A stretch of 64,000 nt of DNA from assembly GCA_963846855.1 (NCBI GenBank), contig CAWJXK010000012.1, positions 62,001 through 126,000 on the forward strand, read 5' to 3'. Both the position numbers and the translations under genes were made by a program. This document shows, piece after piece, positions 34,795 to 46,230 of this stretch (the first letter of the stretch is position 1; every line of letters begins with the position of its first letter). Below the pieces are notes generated by a model that saw nothing but the letters and a program-made list of their open reading frames with translations, searched no databases and was not told where the DNA came from. Source of the stretch: CAIWHR01 sp963846855 (GTDB lineage: Bacteria; Pseudomonadota; Gammaproteobacteria; Burkholderiales; Casimicrobiaceae).

Positions 34795-35832
34795 ATGCAC
34801 ACGGACGATCTTCGCATCAGCCGGGTCCGCCCGCTGCTGGCGCCGGCCATCCTGTTCGAAGAGATTCCGGTCACGGCGCGCGGCAGCGAATGCGTGAGCG
34901 ATGCACGGCGCGCGATCGAGGCGATCCTTCGCGGTGACGACATGCGACTGCTCGTCGTCGTGGGGCCGTGCTCGATCCACGACACCAAGGCGGCCGTCGA
35001 ATACGCGGAGCGCCTGCGCGAGCTCGCCCTGCGCGTGCGCGATCGCCTCTTCCTCGTCATGCGGGTGTACTTCGAGAAGCCGCGCACGGTCGTCGGCTGG
35101 AAGGGCCTCATCAACGACCCGGATCTCGACGGGTCCTACCGGATCAACGAAGGGCTGCGGCAGGCCCGCCAGCTCCTTGCCGACCTGGCCGAACTCGGCC
35201 TGCCTGCGGGTACCGAATTTCTCGACACGACGTTCGGGCAGTTCTTCGCCGACCTCGTGAGCTGGGGTGCGATCGGCGCGCGCACCGTCGAGAGCCAGGT
35301 CCACCGCGAGCTCGCCTCGGGGCTGTCGATGCCCGTCGGCTTCAAGAATCGCACCGACGGCAACGTGCAGGTCGCGGTGGAGGCGATCCTGGCCGCGCGT
35401 GCGCGCCATCTGTTTCCCTCGCTCACCAAGGAGGGCGCGCCCGCGATCTTCGAGACCACCGGCAATGCGTACGGGCATCTCGTGCTGCGCGGCGGCGCGG
35501 TGACCGGGCCGAACTTCGGTCGCGACGCGATCGCGGCGGCGCTGGACAAGCTGCGCGCTGCCAACCTGCCGGACGTCGTGATGGTCGATTGCAGCCACGG
35601 CAACAGCGAGAAGCGCCCGGAACGCCAGCTCGACGTGATGGATGACGTGATCGGGCAGCGGCTCGCGGGGCAGACCGCCGTGAGGGCGCTGATGATCGAA
35701 AGTCACCTGCGCGGCGGACGCCAGGAGCTTGGCGCAGGAGTGCTCGCGTACGGGCAGAGCATCACCGACGCGTGTCTCGGCTTCGACGAAACGCGACGCG
35801 CGATCGAGATGGTTGCGAGCCGCTTGGGCTAA
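34795..35832 (+). CDS. aroG: 3-deoxy-7-phosphoheptulonate synthase, type I-alpha (AroG/AroF/AroH class)
   Basis: This is a 345-residue DAHP synthase of the E. coli AroFGH class, catalysing the same reaction as its upstream neighbour. Signature segments are VVVGPCSIHDTKAAVEYA, MRVYFEKPRT, GWKGLINDPDLDGSY, GFKNRTDGN and VDCSHGNSEK. The N-terminal extension before the barrel is the one that holds the allosteric pocket in E. coli isoenzymes. Which aromatic amino acid inhibits it cannot be decided by eye. It starts 53 bases after the I-beta gene and would share the leader and attenuator. Confidence 0.94.
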   Translation: MHTDDLRISRVRPLLAPAILFEEIPVTARGSECVSDARRAIEAILRGDDMRLLVVVGPCSIHDTKAAVEYAERLRELALRVRDRLFLVMRVYFEKPRTVVGWKGLINDPDLDGSYRINEGLRQARQLLADLAELGLPAGTEFLDTTFGQFFADLVSWGAIGARTVESQVHRELASGLSMPVGFKNRTDGNVQVAVEAILAARARHLFPSLTKEGAPAIFETTGNAYGHLVLRGGAVTGPNFGRDAIAAALDKLRAANLPDVVMVDCSHGNSEKRPERQLDVMDDVIGQRLAGQTAVRALMIESHLRGGRQELGAGVLAYGQSITDACLGFDETRRAIEMVASRLG

Positions 35833-35926
35833 CGCGGGATCGGCGGCACGGGCGCCCCGATTCGTGTTACGTTGCGCGCGTCACGCTTGGCGGCGTCATC
35901 AATTGAATCAGCGAGAGGAGGCGCGC

Positions 35927-36754
35927 ATGTCCGATGCATTCCGGTTCCGGGCACTCCGCGCGCTGACACTCCTGTGCATCGTAGCGTCGGGGTCCGTCCA
36001 GGCGGCGGGTCCGGCACCATTCACGGTGCCAGCGGATTCCACCATTCCTGGCGGGCCGCAGGGCGATGCGGTCAGGCTCGGGAGGTCCCTCATCACCGAC
36101 ACGCGCAAGTTGCTGCCCGGCAACGTCGGCAACGGCCTCGACTGCTCCAATTGCCATCTTGGCGCGGGCACGAAGGAAGGTGCGGGTCCCTTCGTCGGGC
36201 TCTGGGGCATGTTCCCGGAATACTCCAGCCGGGATGGCCGCATCGATTCGATGCAGCAGCGCGTCAACGACTGTTTCGAGCGCTCGATGAACGGCAAGGC
36301 GCTTGCCCTCGCTTCGCGGGAAATGAACGCAATCCTGATGTACATCCAGTGGCTGTCGACCGGAGTCCCGGTGGGCGAGGAGGTCGTCGGGCGCGGGATG
36401 GGTGAGGTCAACACGGACCTCAAACCAAATGCCGTGCACGGCAGGCAGGTCTACGCCGAGAAATGCGCGAGCTGCCACGGAGTCAACGGATCGGGCACCC
36501 CGAATCCGGCGGGCGGCTACGTGTTCCCGCCGGTCTGGGGCGAGGCGTCGTTCAACGTCGGCGCCGGCATGGCGCGCACCTACACGGCTGCGGCATTCAT
36601 CAAGCACAACATGCCGCTGGGGCAGGGCGGCTCGCTGAGCGACCAGGACGCGATCGACGTCGCCCAATATATGGCGCATCAGCCGCGGCCTGCTTACGCC
36701 GCCGCAAGGAGCGACTACGCGAAGGGCATGAAGCCCAAGGATGCGCGCAACTGA
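35927..36754 (+). CDS. Dihaem c-type cytochrome, TsdA (thiosulfate dehydrogenase)-like
   Basis: This is a 275-residue periplasmic cytochrome with signal peptide MSDAFRFRALRALTLLCIVA ending near VQAAG. Two haem-binding motifs are present, CSNCH near residue 73 and CASCH near residue 183. The segment NDCFERSMNGKAL between them is a hallmark of the TsdA family, where a cysteine in this region serves as an unusual axial ligand to the first haem. TsdA oxidises thiosulfate to tetrathionate or runs in reverse. The two-haem architecture and length fit. GAGAGGAGG precedes the ATG. No other sulfur-oxidation genes are adjacent, so the physiological substrate is inferred from family only. Confidence 0.75.
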   Translation: MSDAFRFRALRALTLLCIVASGSVQAAGPAPFTVPADSTIPGGPQGDAVRLGRSLITDTRKLLPGNVGNGLDCSNCHLGAGTKEGAGPFVGLWGMFPEYSSRDGRIDSMQQRVNDCFERSMNGKALALASREMNAILMYIQWLSTGVPVGEEVVGRGMGEVNTDLKPNAVHGRQVYAEKCASCHGVNGSGTPNPAGGYVFPPVWGEASFNVGAGMARTYTAAAFIKHNMPLGQGGSLSDQDAIDVAQYMAHQPRPAYAAARSDYAKGMKPKDARN

Positions 36755-36811
36755 ACATCTGCCTCGCGACCGCCCGCAGACGCGCCGATCGCGGAGGCAA
36801 CGCCCTGTTCG

Positions 36812-37240
36812 TTACTCGGGAACGGTCGCGCCCGAGCCGCCCATCTCCTTCGGCATGTCCTTCATCTTTGGGAGCCCGTCCCTGATGTGGAGAACCGTCT
36901 CGCCATAGTGGACGTGAAGCTTCGGCTCATGGCGGTACGTCGGGATCGTGGCGGCGTAGACGTCGATCAGCCCGAATGGCGGATGATCCGTCATCAGGTG
37001 GCCGCCGCAGGTCTTGCAGAACTTGCGATAGCTGTTTTCGGTCTTGTGGAAAGTGCCAATGTTGTCGGCGCCCTTGGTGATCTTCACTGCGTCCGGTTTC
37101 CAGAGACTGAACGCGTTGACCGGGGCAGCCGCCCAACTGCGGCACGACGCGCAGTGACAGTAGCCTGCCGCGACGGGCTCGCCCGTGACGGTGAGTTCGA
37201 CGGCGCCGCAAAAGCAGCTTCCCTTATAAGTGTCGCTCAT
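36812..37240 (-). CDS. GFA family (CENP-V/glutathione-dependent formaldehyde-activating-like) protein
   Basis: This is a 142-residue zinc protein starting MSDTYKGSCFCGAVELTVTG. The zinc-binding cysteines lie in SCFCGAVE, YCHCASCRSW and KFCKTCGGHL, the standard GFA/Mss4-fold pattern. The family was named for Gfa, which promotes reaction of formaldehyde with glutathione, but most members have no known substrate. A strong AGGAGA ribosome binding site supports the ATG at 37240. The longer open frame upstream is discarded. It converges on the cytochrome gene. Confidence 0.88.
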   Translation of the reverse strand: MSDTYKGSCFCGAVELTVTGEPVAAGYCHCASCRSWAAAPVNAFSLWKPDAVKITKGADNIGTFHKTENSYRKFCKTCGGHLMTDHPPFGLIDVYAATIPTYRHEPKLHVHYGETVLHIRDGLPKMKDMPKEMGGSGATVPE

Positions 37241-37442
37241 GGTTTCTCCTCTCGGGGATGGAGGTTGCAGGCACGCGCGCCTGAACGAATCGGACGCCGT
37301 CATTTTTCCATAATTCCGCGTTGCGCAGGTGCGGACCCGGCCGAACTCTTGCTGTGGCCGCGCGCTCGAGATGGACCGCGCCGCGTTCCCGACCACGAAG
37401 CGGCGGGCCCTGAAGCGGAGCCGCCTGCCGGGCGGGCACGCG

Positions 37443-37448
37443 TATAAT
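37443..37448 (+). promoter_or_regulatory. Candidate -10 element for the DUF3299 gene
   Basis: A perfect TATAAT lies about 45 bases upstream of the ATG at 37493. No matching -35 is visible 16-18 bases upstream. The rest of the 252-base divergent region (37241-37492) shows nothing else I can assign. Confidence 0.4.
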
Positions 37449-37492
37449 TTCCACGGGCCCCGCGATGGCGGGGCGTCACGACAGGTGGACGC

Positions 37493-38017
37493 ATGAAGCA
37501 CGTTGCCGTAATCGCGCTGGCCTGCGCGTCGTTGGTCGCCTTCGCGCCGACCGCGCCGGCCGTGACCGGTGTGCCGCCGGGCGGGCTGCCGCCGGCGGTC
37601 GACTACAGCACGATGCTCCTGCCCGAGCTCGCCGGCGTCGTGTCGTGGAAGACGCTCGCGCAGGTGGCGCCGGTCGCGAAGAACGGGAAAATGGTCGCCG
37701 AATTCTCCAAGGACATCCTTGGCCTCGATCGCAAGGACGTCCGCGTGCAGGGGTTCATCATCCCGCTCGACATGGGCGACAAGCAGTCGCGATTCCTGCT
37801 CTCGTCGGTGCCGCCGCACTGCCAGTTCTGCCTGCCCGCCGGTCCGGACGGCGTGGTCGAGGTGCGTGCGAAGAAGCCGGTCCAGTACAGCTTCGAGCCA
37901 ATCGTCGTCTCCGGCAGGTTTGCGGTGCTGAAGGACGACGAGGCGGGACTTCTTTATCGCCTCACCGACGCCGAGGAAGTTGCGGCGAGCGCGCCGGCGG
38001 CCGCGAAGGCCCGCTGA
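37493..38017 (+). CDS. DUF3299 periplasmic protein
   Basis: This is a 174-residue exported protein with signal peptide MKHVAVIALACASLVAFAP. The mature domain has VRVQGFIIPLDMGDKQSRFLL, then VPPHCQFCLPAGPDGVVEVR, then FAVLKDDEAGLLYRLTDA, which matches the DUF3299 OB-fold family often found near zinc or other metal uptake genes. The C-x-x-C within HCQFC could bind metal. It converges on znuB with 12 bases between stops, so a link with zinc handling is plausible but inferred. An AGGTGG lies just before the ATG. Confidence 0.75.
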   Translation: MKHVAVIALACASLVAFAPTAPAVTGVPPGGLPPAVDYSTMLLPELAGVVSWKTLAQVAPVAKNGKMVAEFSKDILGLDRKDVRVQGFIIPLDMGDKQSRFLLSSVPPHCQFCLPAGPDGVVEVRAKKPVQYSFEPIVVSGRFAVLKDDEAGLLYRLTDAEEVAASAPAAAKAR

Positions 38018-38029
38018 GTCTCGTTCGCT

Positions 38030-38797
38030 TCATCGCGCCGCGGCAACGCGCCGCGATGCGAATGCGTACCAGGCAAGCGCCAGCGCGACCAGCATCCAGA
38101 CGATGACGGGCCCACTCGGCAGGTCAAGCGCCGTCGACAGCACCAATCCCAGCGCATAACCGGCGCCGCCCAGCGTCCACGACGCGGCGAGACGGCCGCG
38201 CGTCATTCTCCGTGTGGCAAGCGGCGGAACAATGAGCGTCGCGAACACGAGATAAAGGCCGACGAGCTGCACCGACACGGTCACCGCGAGCGCGAAGAGC
38301 GCGTAGAAGCCGGTACGGCCGAGGCGCTCGCGCCAGCCGAACCACAGCACCAGGATGACGGCATAGACCGCGGCCGCCCACATGAGCCTCGCCGGCTGCG
38401 CCCACAGGATCTGCCCGACGAGAAGGTCCCGCAGATGTTCGCTGCCGTGGACGTTTGACGCGAGCAGCAGCACACTGCCGGTCGCACCAAGAATGAACAC
38501 GACGCCGATGACGGCCTCCTGCACGTCGGGCCAGATGCGCTCGGTCCACGTGAGGAGCAGCGCGCCGGCCAGCGCTGCGGCGAGCGCCGCGACCTGCACT
38601 GCCGCGCCTTCCGCCTCGAAGCCGAGCTGGTCGGCCAGCACGACGCCGCAGCCCGCGATCTGCGCGATGGCGAGATCGATGAACACGATGCCGCGTGCGA
38701 GCACCTGCATTCCCAGCGGCACGTGCGTAGCGGTGACAAGCAGGCCGGCGACCAACGCGGGCAGCAGGATCGAGAGCTCGATCGCGCCGAAGCTCAT
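38030..38797 (-). CDS. znuB: Zinc/manganese ABC transporter permease (ZnuB family)
   Basis: This is a 255-residue inner-membrane permease of the ZnuB/MntB family with about eight hydrophobic helices. The family segment LARGIVFIDLAIAQIAGCGV is present near residue 33, as is the coupling region LVGQILWAQ. The start ATG overlaps the znuA stop (ATGA at 38794-38797). It reads without frameshifts, unlike znuA. The ATPase partner ZnuC is not encoded beside it. Confidence 0.85.
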   Translation of the reverse strand: MSFGAIELSILLPALVAGLLVTATHVPLGMQVLARGIVFIDLAIAQIAGCGVVLADQLGFEAEGAAVQVAALAAALAGALLLTWTERIWPDVQEAVIGVVFILGATGSVLLLASNVHGSEHLRDLLVGQILWAQPARLMWAAAVYAVILVLWFGWRERLGRTGFYALFALAVTVSVQLVGLYLVFATLIVPPLATRRMTRGRLAASWTLGGAGYALGLVLSTALDLPSGPVIVWMLVALALAWYAFASRRVAAAR

Positions 38798-39707
38798 TGC
38801 GCCCCCTTGAGCAGCCGCGCGATCGTGTCGTCGAAAAGGCCGTAGAGATCCTTCGCGCCGTCGTCGCCGCCAACAGTGAATGGCAAGGACGACAACGATT
38901 GATTTTCGCGCGCTCGGCGATCCACTGCGACGCGCGATCGCTCTGGTAGGCCGAGCGCACGACCATTTTCGCGGGCTGCCGCTGCAACAGCGGCGAGTAC
39001 CTCCGAGAGATGCGCGGTCGTCGGCTCGACGCCGGGCTTGGGCTCGAGCGCAGCCGATCTCGTTCAGCCCGAGCCAGTCTGAAGAGATACGTGAAGTGCC
39101 TTGTGCTGGACGACGACCGGGACGCCCTTCAAGCGGCGCCGCCTGTCTCTCCCAATTCGCGATCGCCGCGCCCCAGCGCGTCGGCGAACGCCTGGTAACG
39201 CTCGCGATAGAACGCGGCGTTGGCCGGATCGAGCTCCGCGAGGCGCGCGGAAAGCGGGCCCGCGACGCGCGCGATGTTGCGCGGATCGGTCTGGATGTGC
39301 GGATTGCCGCCGGGATGCACGTCGCCCTCGGCGCGATCGAGCCGCGCCGGCTTCTCGAGCAGCGTCACGTAGGGCGCCGCCTCGAAATAGCCGGGCTTGC
39401 CCGGCTGGATCGCCGGATTGCCCGCCTGCTGCGTGACGAGCGGCAGCCAGCCGATCTCCAGCTCGGCGCCGGTCGCCACGACGAGGTCGGCGCTGCGGGC
39501 CCGCGCAATGAGGCTGGGCTTGGCCTCGACGTGATGCGGATCCTGCAATGCGTTGGTCGCGACGTAGACCTTGACCTTGTCGCCGCCCAGCTCCTGCACC
39601 AGCGCGCCCCATTCGGGAACCGTGGCGAACACGCTCAATGCCGCGAGCGCCGGGCCGGCGAGCGCGGCGAGCGCAGCCCCGGCAATTGCACGCAATAGTG
39701 ACGACAT
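38794..39707 (-). CDS. znuA: Zinc ABC transporter substrate-binding protein (ZnuA family), multiply frameshifted
   Basis: The first part, from ATG 39707, is a clear metal-binding receptor. A signal peptide MSSLLRAIAGAALAALAGPALA is followed by DPHHVEAKPSLIARARSADL and GNPHIQTDPRN, which carry histidine ligands. From about 39168 to 38885 the frame changes at least seven times, and each break I resolved is a single inserted base. The expected segments can be rebuilt across frames: LKGVPVVVQHK, ALEPKPGVEPTTAHLSEVL, PAKMVVRSAYQSDRASQWIA and DLYGLFDDTIARLL. Without the insertions it would be about 302 residues. The ending TGA overlaps the znuB ATG. This is either heavy decay or a stretch of poor base calls. 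Confidence 0.75.
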
Positions 39708-39719
39708 GGCATGCCTCCT

Positions 39720-41124
39720 TCAGAATTTGTGCGCGCCGTGCGCGCCGAGGGTCAGGATGTATTGGACGAAGAGCTCGTTGTCGGTGAGGTCCGGCCGCAG
39801 CTTGCCTGCTGGAACTGCACGCGGAACCGGCTGAACTCGGACGGCGTCCAGTCGAGCATCGCCGCCATCCGTTGCGGATTGAACGAGCCGTTGGCGAGAT
39901 AGACGCCGTTCGCGCCGTAGTTGACGGTGCCCGGATCGAGCCAGTCGTAGCGCGCACCGACGCGCCATGTCGGCATGAACTGCCAGACGCCCTGCACATA
40001 GAAGCCGCTCTGGTCCGCGCCGTAGTTGCCGGTGCTGCGTGAGGCCGAGCGCGCCGTCGGCGTCGTACGTGAGGTCGCCGCGCTCGCGCCGCCAGAAGTA
40101 TTCGCCCTGCAGCTTGAAATTGCGTGTCGATCGCGTTGCCGTTCGGCGCCCACTTCCAGACGAAGTCGGCGATCGCGAGCTGGCTGCGGCCGGAGAACGA
40201 CAGTTGCGCGTCGTTGCCCGCGAGATCGGTTGCTAGGTAGTCGCGGTCGCGCGCCGTTGTCTGCAGGTACGAAAATCCGGCTCGCCAGCTGTTGCTCGCG
40301 TCGACGTCGCCGCCGGCGTGCACATACGCGTTGCCGTTGCCGATGCCGTTCTTGTTGTGGCCGGTTCCCGGGAAACCCTCGCCGCTGCCGATTTCGCCGC
40401 CGAACTCGAGAAACGTGTCGGTCGGCGCGACCCACTTCACCTGCAGGCCGTTGTTCTGGTACTGGCCGCCGAGGAACGCCTGGTAGACGAGCGGCGCGTC
40501 GTAGAAGTCCCAGACGTGCTGATGCTGGTCGTTGAGATAGCCGATGCTGGAGAGGAAGCGTCCGAACTTCGGCGTGATGCCGTACGGCACGGCGGTGGCG
40601 ATTCCGTAGGCTTCCTCGACTTCGACGGTGTTTTCCGGCGACAGCGAGAAGGTGAGGTTCCCGTAGACCTTGTCGTCGACGTTCGCCGTCAGCGAAAGCT
40701 CCGATTCGGCGATGCTGAATCCGCGCTTTGCCGGAACGATGTCGCCGCTCGGCACGAACCCGGCGAGCGAATACTGGTTGGGATCCTGCGACATGTTGGC
40801 GTACACACCCTGCAGAACTGCCGAGATCGCCGGGTTGAATGCGCTCAAGCCGGCGGTGGGCGAGGCCGCGGGGGCCGCTGCGATGGGCTGCGGGACCGCG
40901 GCAGGCGCCGCCGCGACCGGTGCGGGCGCCGGCGCTGCAGCGGCCCTCGCTTCGGCGTCCTTCAGCCGGCGCTCGAGCGCCTCGATCCTTGCTTCGTACG
41001 ACTGCTTGAGCGACTTGATCTCTGTGCGGATTTCCGCGAGGTCGGCGTCGCTCGCCGCGTGGACGGGGAATGCAGTGCACAGCGCCAGCGCGAATGCGCT
41101 TGGCGCCAGGACTTGCCTGGACAT
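39720..41124 (-). CDS. Outer-membrane beta-barrel protein of the zinc-uptake cluster, frameshifted
   Basis: A signal peptide (MSRQVLAPSAFALALCTAFP) precedes a coiled-coil segment (AEIRTEIKSLKQSYEARIEA), a proline/alanine linker, then barrel-like sequence (AVLQGVYANMSQDPNQYSLA, WVAPTDTFLEFGGEIGSGEG). The frame breaks near 40118 (an extra T in a run), near 40038 and near 39805. The pieces rejoin to end LFVQYILTLGAHGAHKF with the C-terminal Phe typical of outer-membrane barrels. Placed 12 bases before znuA, it probably admits zinc or a zinc carrier, but the exact family is not known to me. Confidence 0.65.
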
Positions 41125-41187
41125 GATTCGATCCTCCAGTCATTGCCGATGAAGGCCGGCGCGAGCTGCGCCGGGGGGCAACGTGAC

Positions 41188-41542
41188 CTAGAGGAGCGAA
41201 GGTGGGGCGCGGCTGTGGTACGGAGAGGGGGATTCCGCGGTCGGCGCAGTGAAAGTGTGCGCGCGCGGCGCGACGAAGTCCTCGACCGGCGCGGCGGCCG
41301 CAGCGGAGGCGGCGGGCGCGGCATTGGCGCCGCCGGCGAACAGCGCACAAATCGCGCAGGCATCCTGGTCCGCCGGCAATTGCAGGCCGGCGGTCGTGCG
41401 GCTGCTGCATCCACTCGCCGACGTGGCCGATCGCGTGCCGCTGCGACTCGAGCTGCATGCCGACGAGCAGCAGGCCGAGTAGCATGGCAGCGGCGATGCC
41501 GCGCCGCGTGCGAAGGAAATTTCGCAGGAATTTCGAGGACAC
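41188..41542 (-). CDS. DUF2946-like small protein, frameshifted
   Basis: A GTG start at 41542 gives a membrane-anchored N-terminus (SSKFLRNFLRTRRGIAAAML then LLGLLLVGMQLESQRHAIGH). The frame then shifts near 41395 and continues QLPADQDACAICALFAGGAN, with the C-x-x-C and GGAN pattern seen in DUF2946 proteins, to a TAG at 41188. The length (118 codons plus one base) fits a single insertion. It is the first gene of the zinc cluster. DUF2946 proteins often accompany metal uptake genes, and their function is unknown. Confidence 0.55.
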
Positions 41543-41708
41543 GATGCGCGGATTGTAGCGCAGCAGCCCGGTGCCGCTGATCGGCCGGTTGGCGTACCGC
41601 ATTGCGGGGCATCACCGCGAGCGGACTGCATTTCGGTCGCCGCCGGCCAGGACCGCGCAAGCTGACCGGCAACCTGCCGGCCCGCCCACGAGCACGTGTG
41701 ATTTCCGC

Positions 41709-41714
41709 TATAAT
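41709..41714 (+). promoter_or_regulatory. Candidate -10 element for valS
   Basis: A perfect TATAAT lies about 50 bases before the valS ATG at 41766. A good -35 is not evident. The following leader (TTCAAGCTCTTGTAATCG) shows no T-box or other recognised element. Confidence 0.45.
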
Positions 41715-41765
41715 TCAAGCTCTTGTAATCGATCAGCCGTCCCTCGGTCAGGCGCTCGTCACCCC

Positions 41766-44621
<2,856 letters not shown>

Positions 44622-44737
44622 GGCTGTGCGCCGCGTGCGGCGCATCGACGTCGGCCCGGGCATCGGCTCGGAGCGGGCATTGAACCGCGCGGCGCATGAC
44701 GGCGTCGAACTATGCATGACCCGATGCGCGCGCTCCA

Positions 44738-46000
44738 ATGATCTCTTACCTTTCCCACACCTTCCGCGCGCTGCGCCACGCGAACTTCCGGCGATTCTTC
44801 GTCGGCCAGGGGATGTCGCTGATCGGAACCTGGCTGCAGCAGGTGGCGATGGGCTGGGTCACCTGGCGGCTCACCGACTCGGCATTTCTGCTGGGGGCGG
44901 TCGCGTTCTGCTCGAACATCGGCATTCTCGCGCTGGGGCCCTTCGCCGGAGTGATCGCGGACCGCGTCGACCGGCGCGGCGCGCTGTATGTCACGCAGTC
45001 GTTGCTGCTCGCCCAGGCCCTCGTCCTGGCGCTGCTCTCGGCGACCGGCCATCTCGCCGTATGGCACCTCATCGCCTGCGCGCTGTGGCTCGGCATCGTC
45101 TCCGCGTTCGACGTGCCGATTCGGCAGGCGCTCTACGTGCACCTCGTCGACGATCGCGACGACCTTCCGAACGCGATTGCGCTCAACTCGTTCCTCGTCA
45201 ACGGCGCGCGCGTCGTGGGTCCGGCGATCGCCGGCATCCTGCTTTCGCTCGTCAGCGAAGCGGTGTGCTTCGCGCTCAATGCGCTGTCCTTCGTCGCGGT
45301 GATCGTCGCGATCTCGCGGCTGCGCTGGCCGCATGCGACGAAGCCCGAGCGGACCGCGGCGAGCTTCTGGTCGAGCTGGAAGGAGGGCGCGCGCTACTCG
45401 TTCGGATTTGCGCCGGTGCGGGCACTGCTCGTGCTGGTCGCCGTAGCCGCGTGGACGATCACGCCCTACTCGGCGCTGATGCCGATCTACGCGGCGCGGA
45501 TTTTTGGTGGCGGCGCGCACACGCTGGGCTTCCTGCTGTCGGCGGCCGGCGCGGGGGCGCTCGCGAGTACCGCGTATCTCGCCGGCCGGAAGACGATTCG
45601 CGGTCTCGGCCGGGTCATCGCGCTCGCCGCCGCGGTCGCCGGAATCGCGCTCGCCGCCTTCTCGCACCTCACGGCGCTGCCGGCAGCGCTCGGGCTCATG
45701 GCGTTGGTCGGCGGGGGCGTCATCCTCGCCGTGGCCTCCGCCAACACGATCATCCAGACCATCGTCGAGGATCGTTTGCGCGGCCGCGTCGCCGGGTTCT
45801 ATACGATGGCATTTCTGGGCGTCGCCCCGATCGGCAATCTCGTCGCGGGCGCGCTCGCCAGAAGCATCGGCGTCGAGAATACGTTCGCGCTCAACGGCGT
45901 CCTGTGCGCGGTGACCGCACTGTGGTTCTGGCGACGGCTGCCCCGCCTCGCCGTGATCCTGCGGCCCACCTACGTGAAGCTCGGCATCATCGCCGATTAG
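44738..46000 (+). CDS. MFS transporter (EntS/DUF894-like exporter family)
   Basis: This is a 420-residue inner-membrane protein with about 12 hydrophobic helices. The N-terminus MISYLSHTFRALRHANFRRF, GTWLQQVAMGWVTWRLTDS and GVIADRVDRR (motif A) match the MFS_3 group that includes the enterobactin exporter EntS. No siderophore genes are near, so the substrate is unknown. It follows valS by 116 bases and precedes the NfeD gene on the same strand. Confidence 0.85.
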   Translation: MISYLSHTFRALRHANFRRFFVGQGMSLIGTWLQQVAMGWVTWRLTDSAFLLGAVAFCSNIGILALGPFAGVIADRVDRRGALYVTQSLLLAQALVLALLSATGHLAVWHLIACALWLGIVSAFDVPIRQALYVHLVDDRDDLPNAIALNSFLVNGARVVGPAIAGILLSLVSEAVCFALNALSFVAVIVAISRLRWPHATKPERTAASFWSSWKEGARYSFGFAPVRALLVLVAVAAWTITPYSALMPIYAARIFGGGAHTLGFLLSAAGAGALASTAYLAGRKTIRGLGRVIALAAAVAGIALAAFSHLTALPAALGLMALVGGGVILAVASANTIIQTIVEDRLRGRVAGFYTMAFLGVAPIGNLVAGALARSIGVENTFALNGVLCAVTALWFWRRLPRLAVILRPTYVKLGIIAD

Positions 46001-46230
46001 GTTCCTTGGGGGCCGGTCGCCCGACGGCAACGGCCGGACACGATGGCAATCAGGGCCCCGTCGCGAAGGCCATCGTCCCAGGCGACCACGAGCCAAACGT
46101 TTTGGCGCAGAATATCCGGAGACCGGATGGCATACAGGGCCACCACCGCGCACCTCCGCCACGAAGTGAGGCGCAGTCGGCCCGCCTGCCTGGCTGCCGA
46201 TCGGAATTCCGGTACCGTGAGAATCGACCA

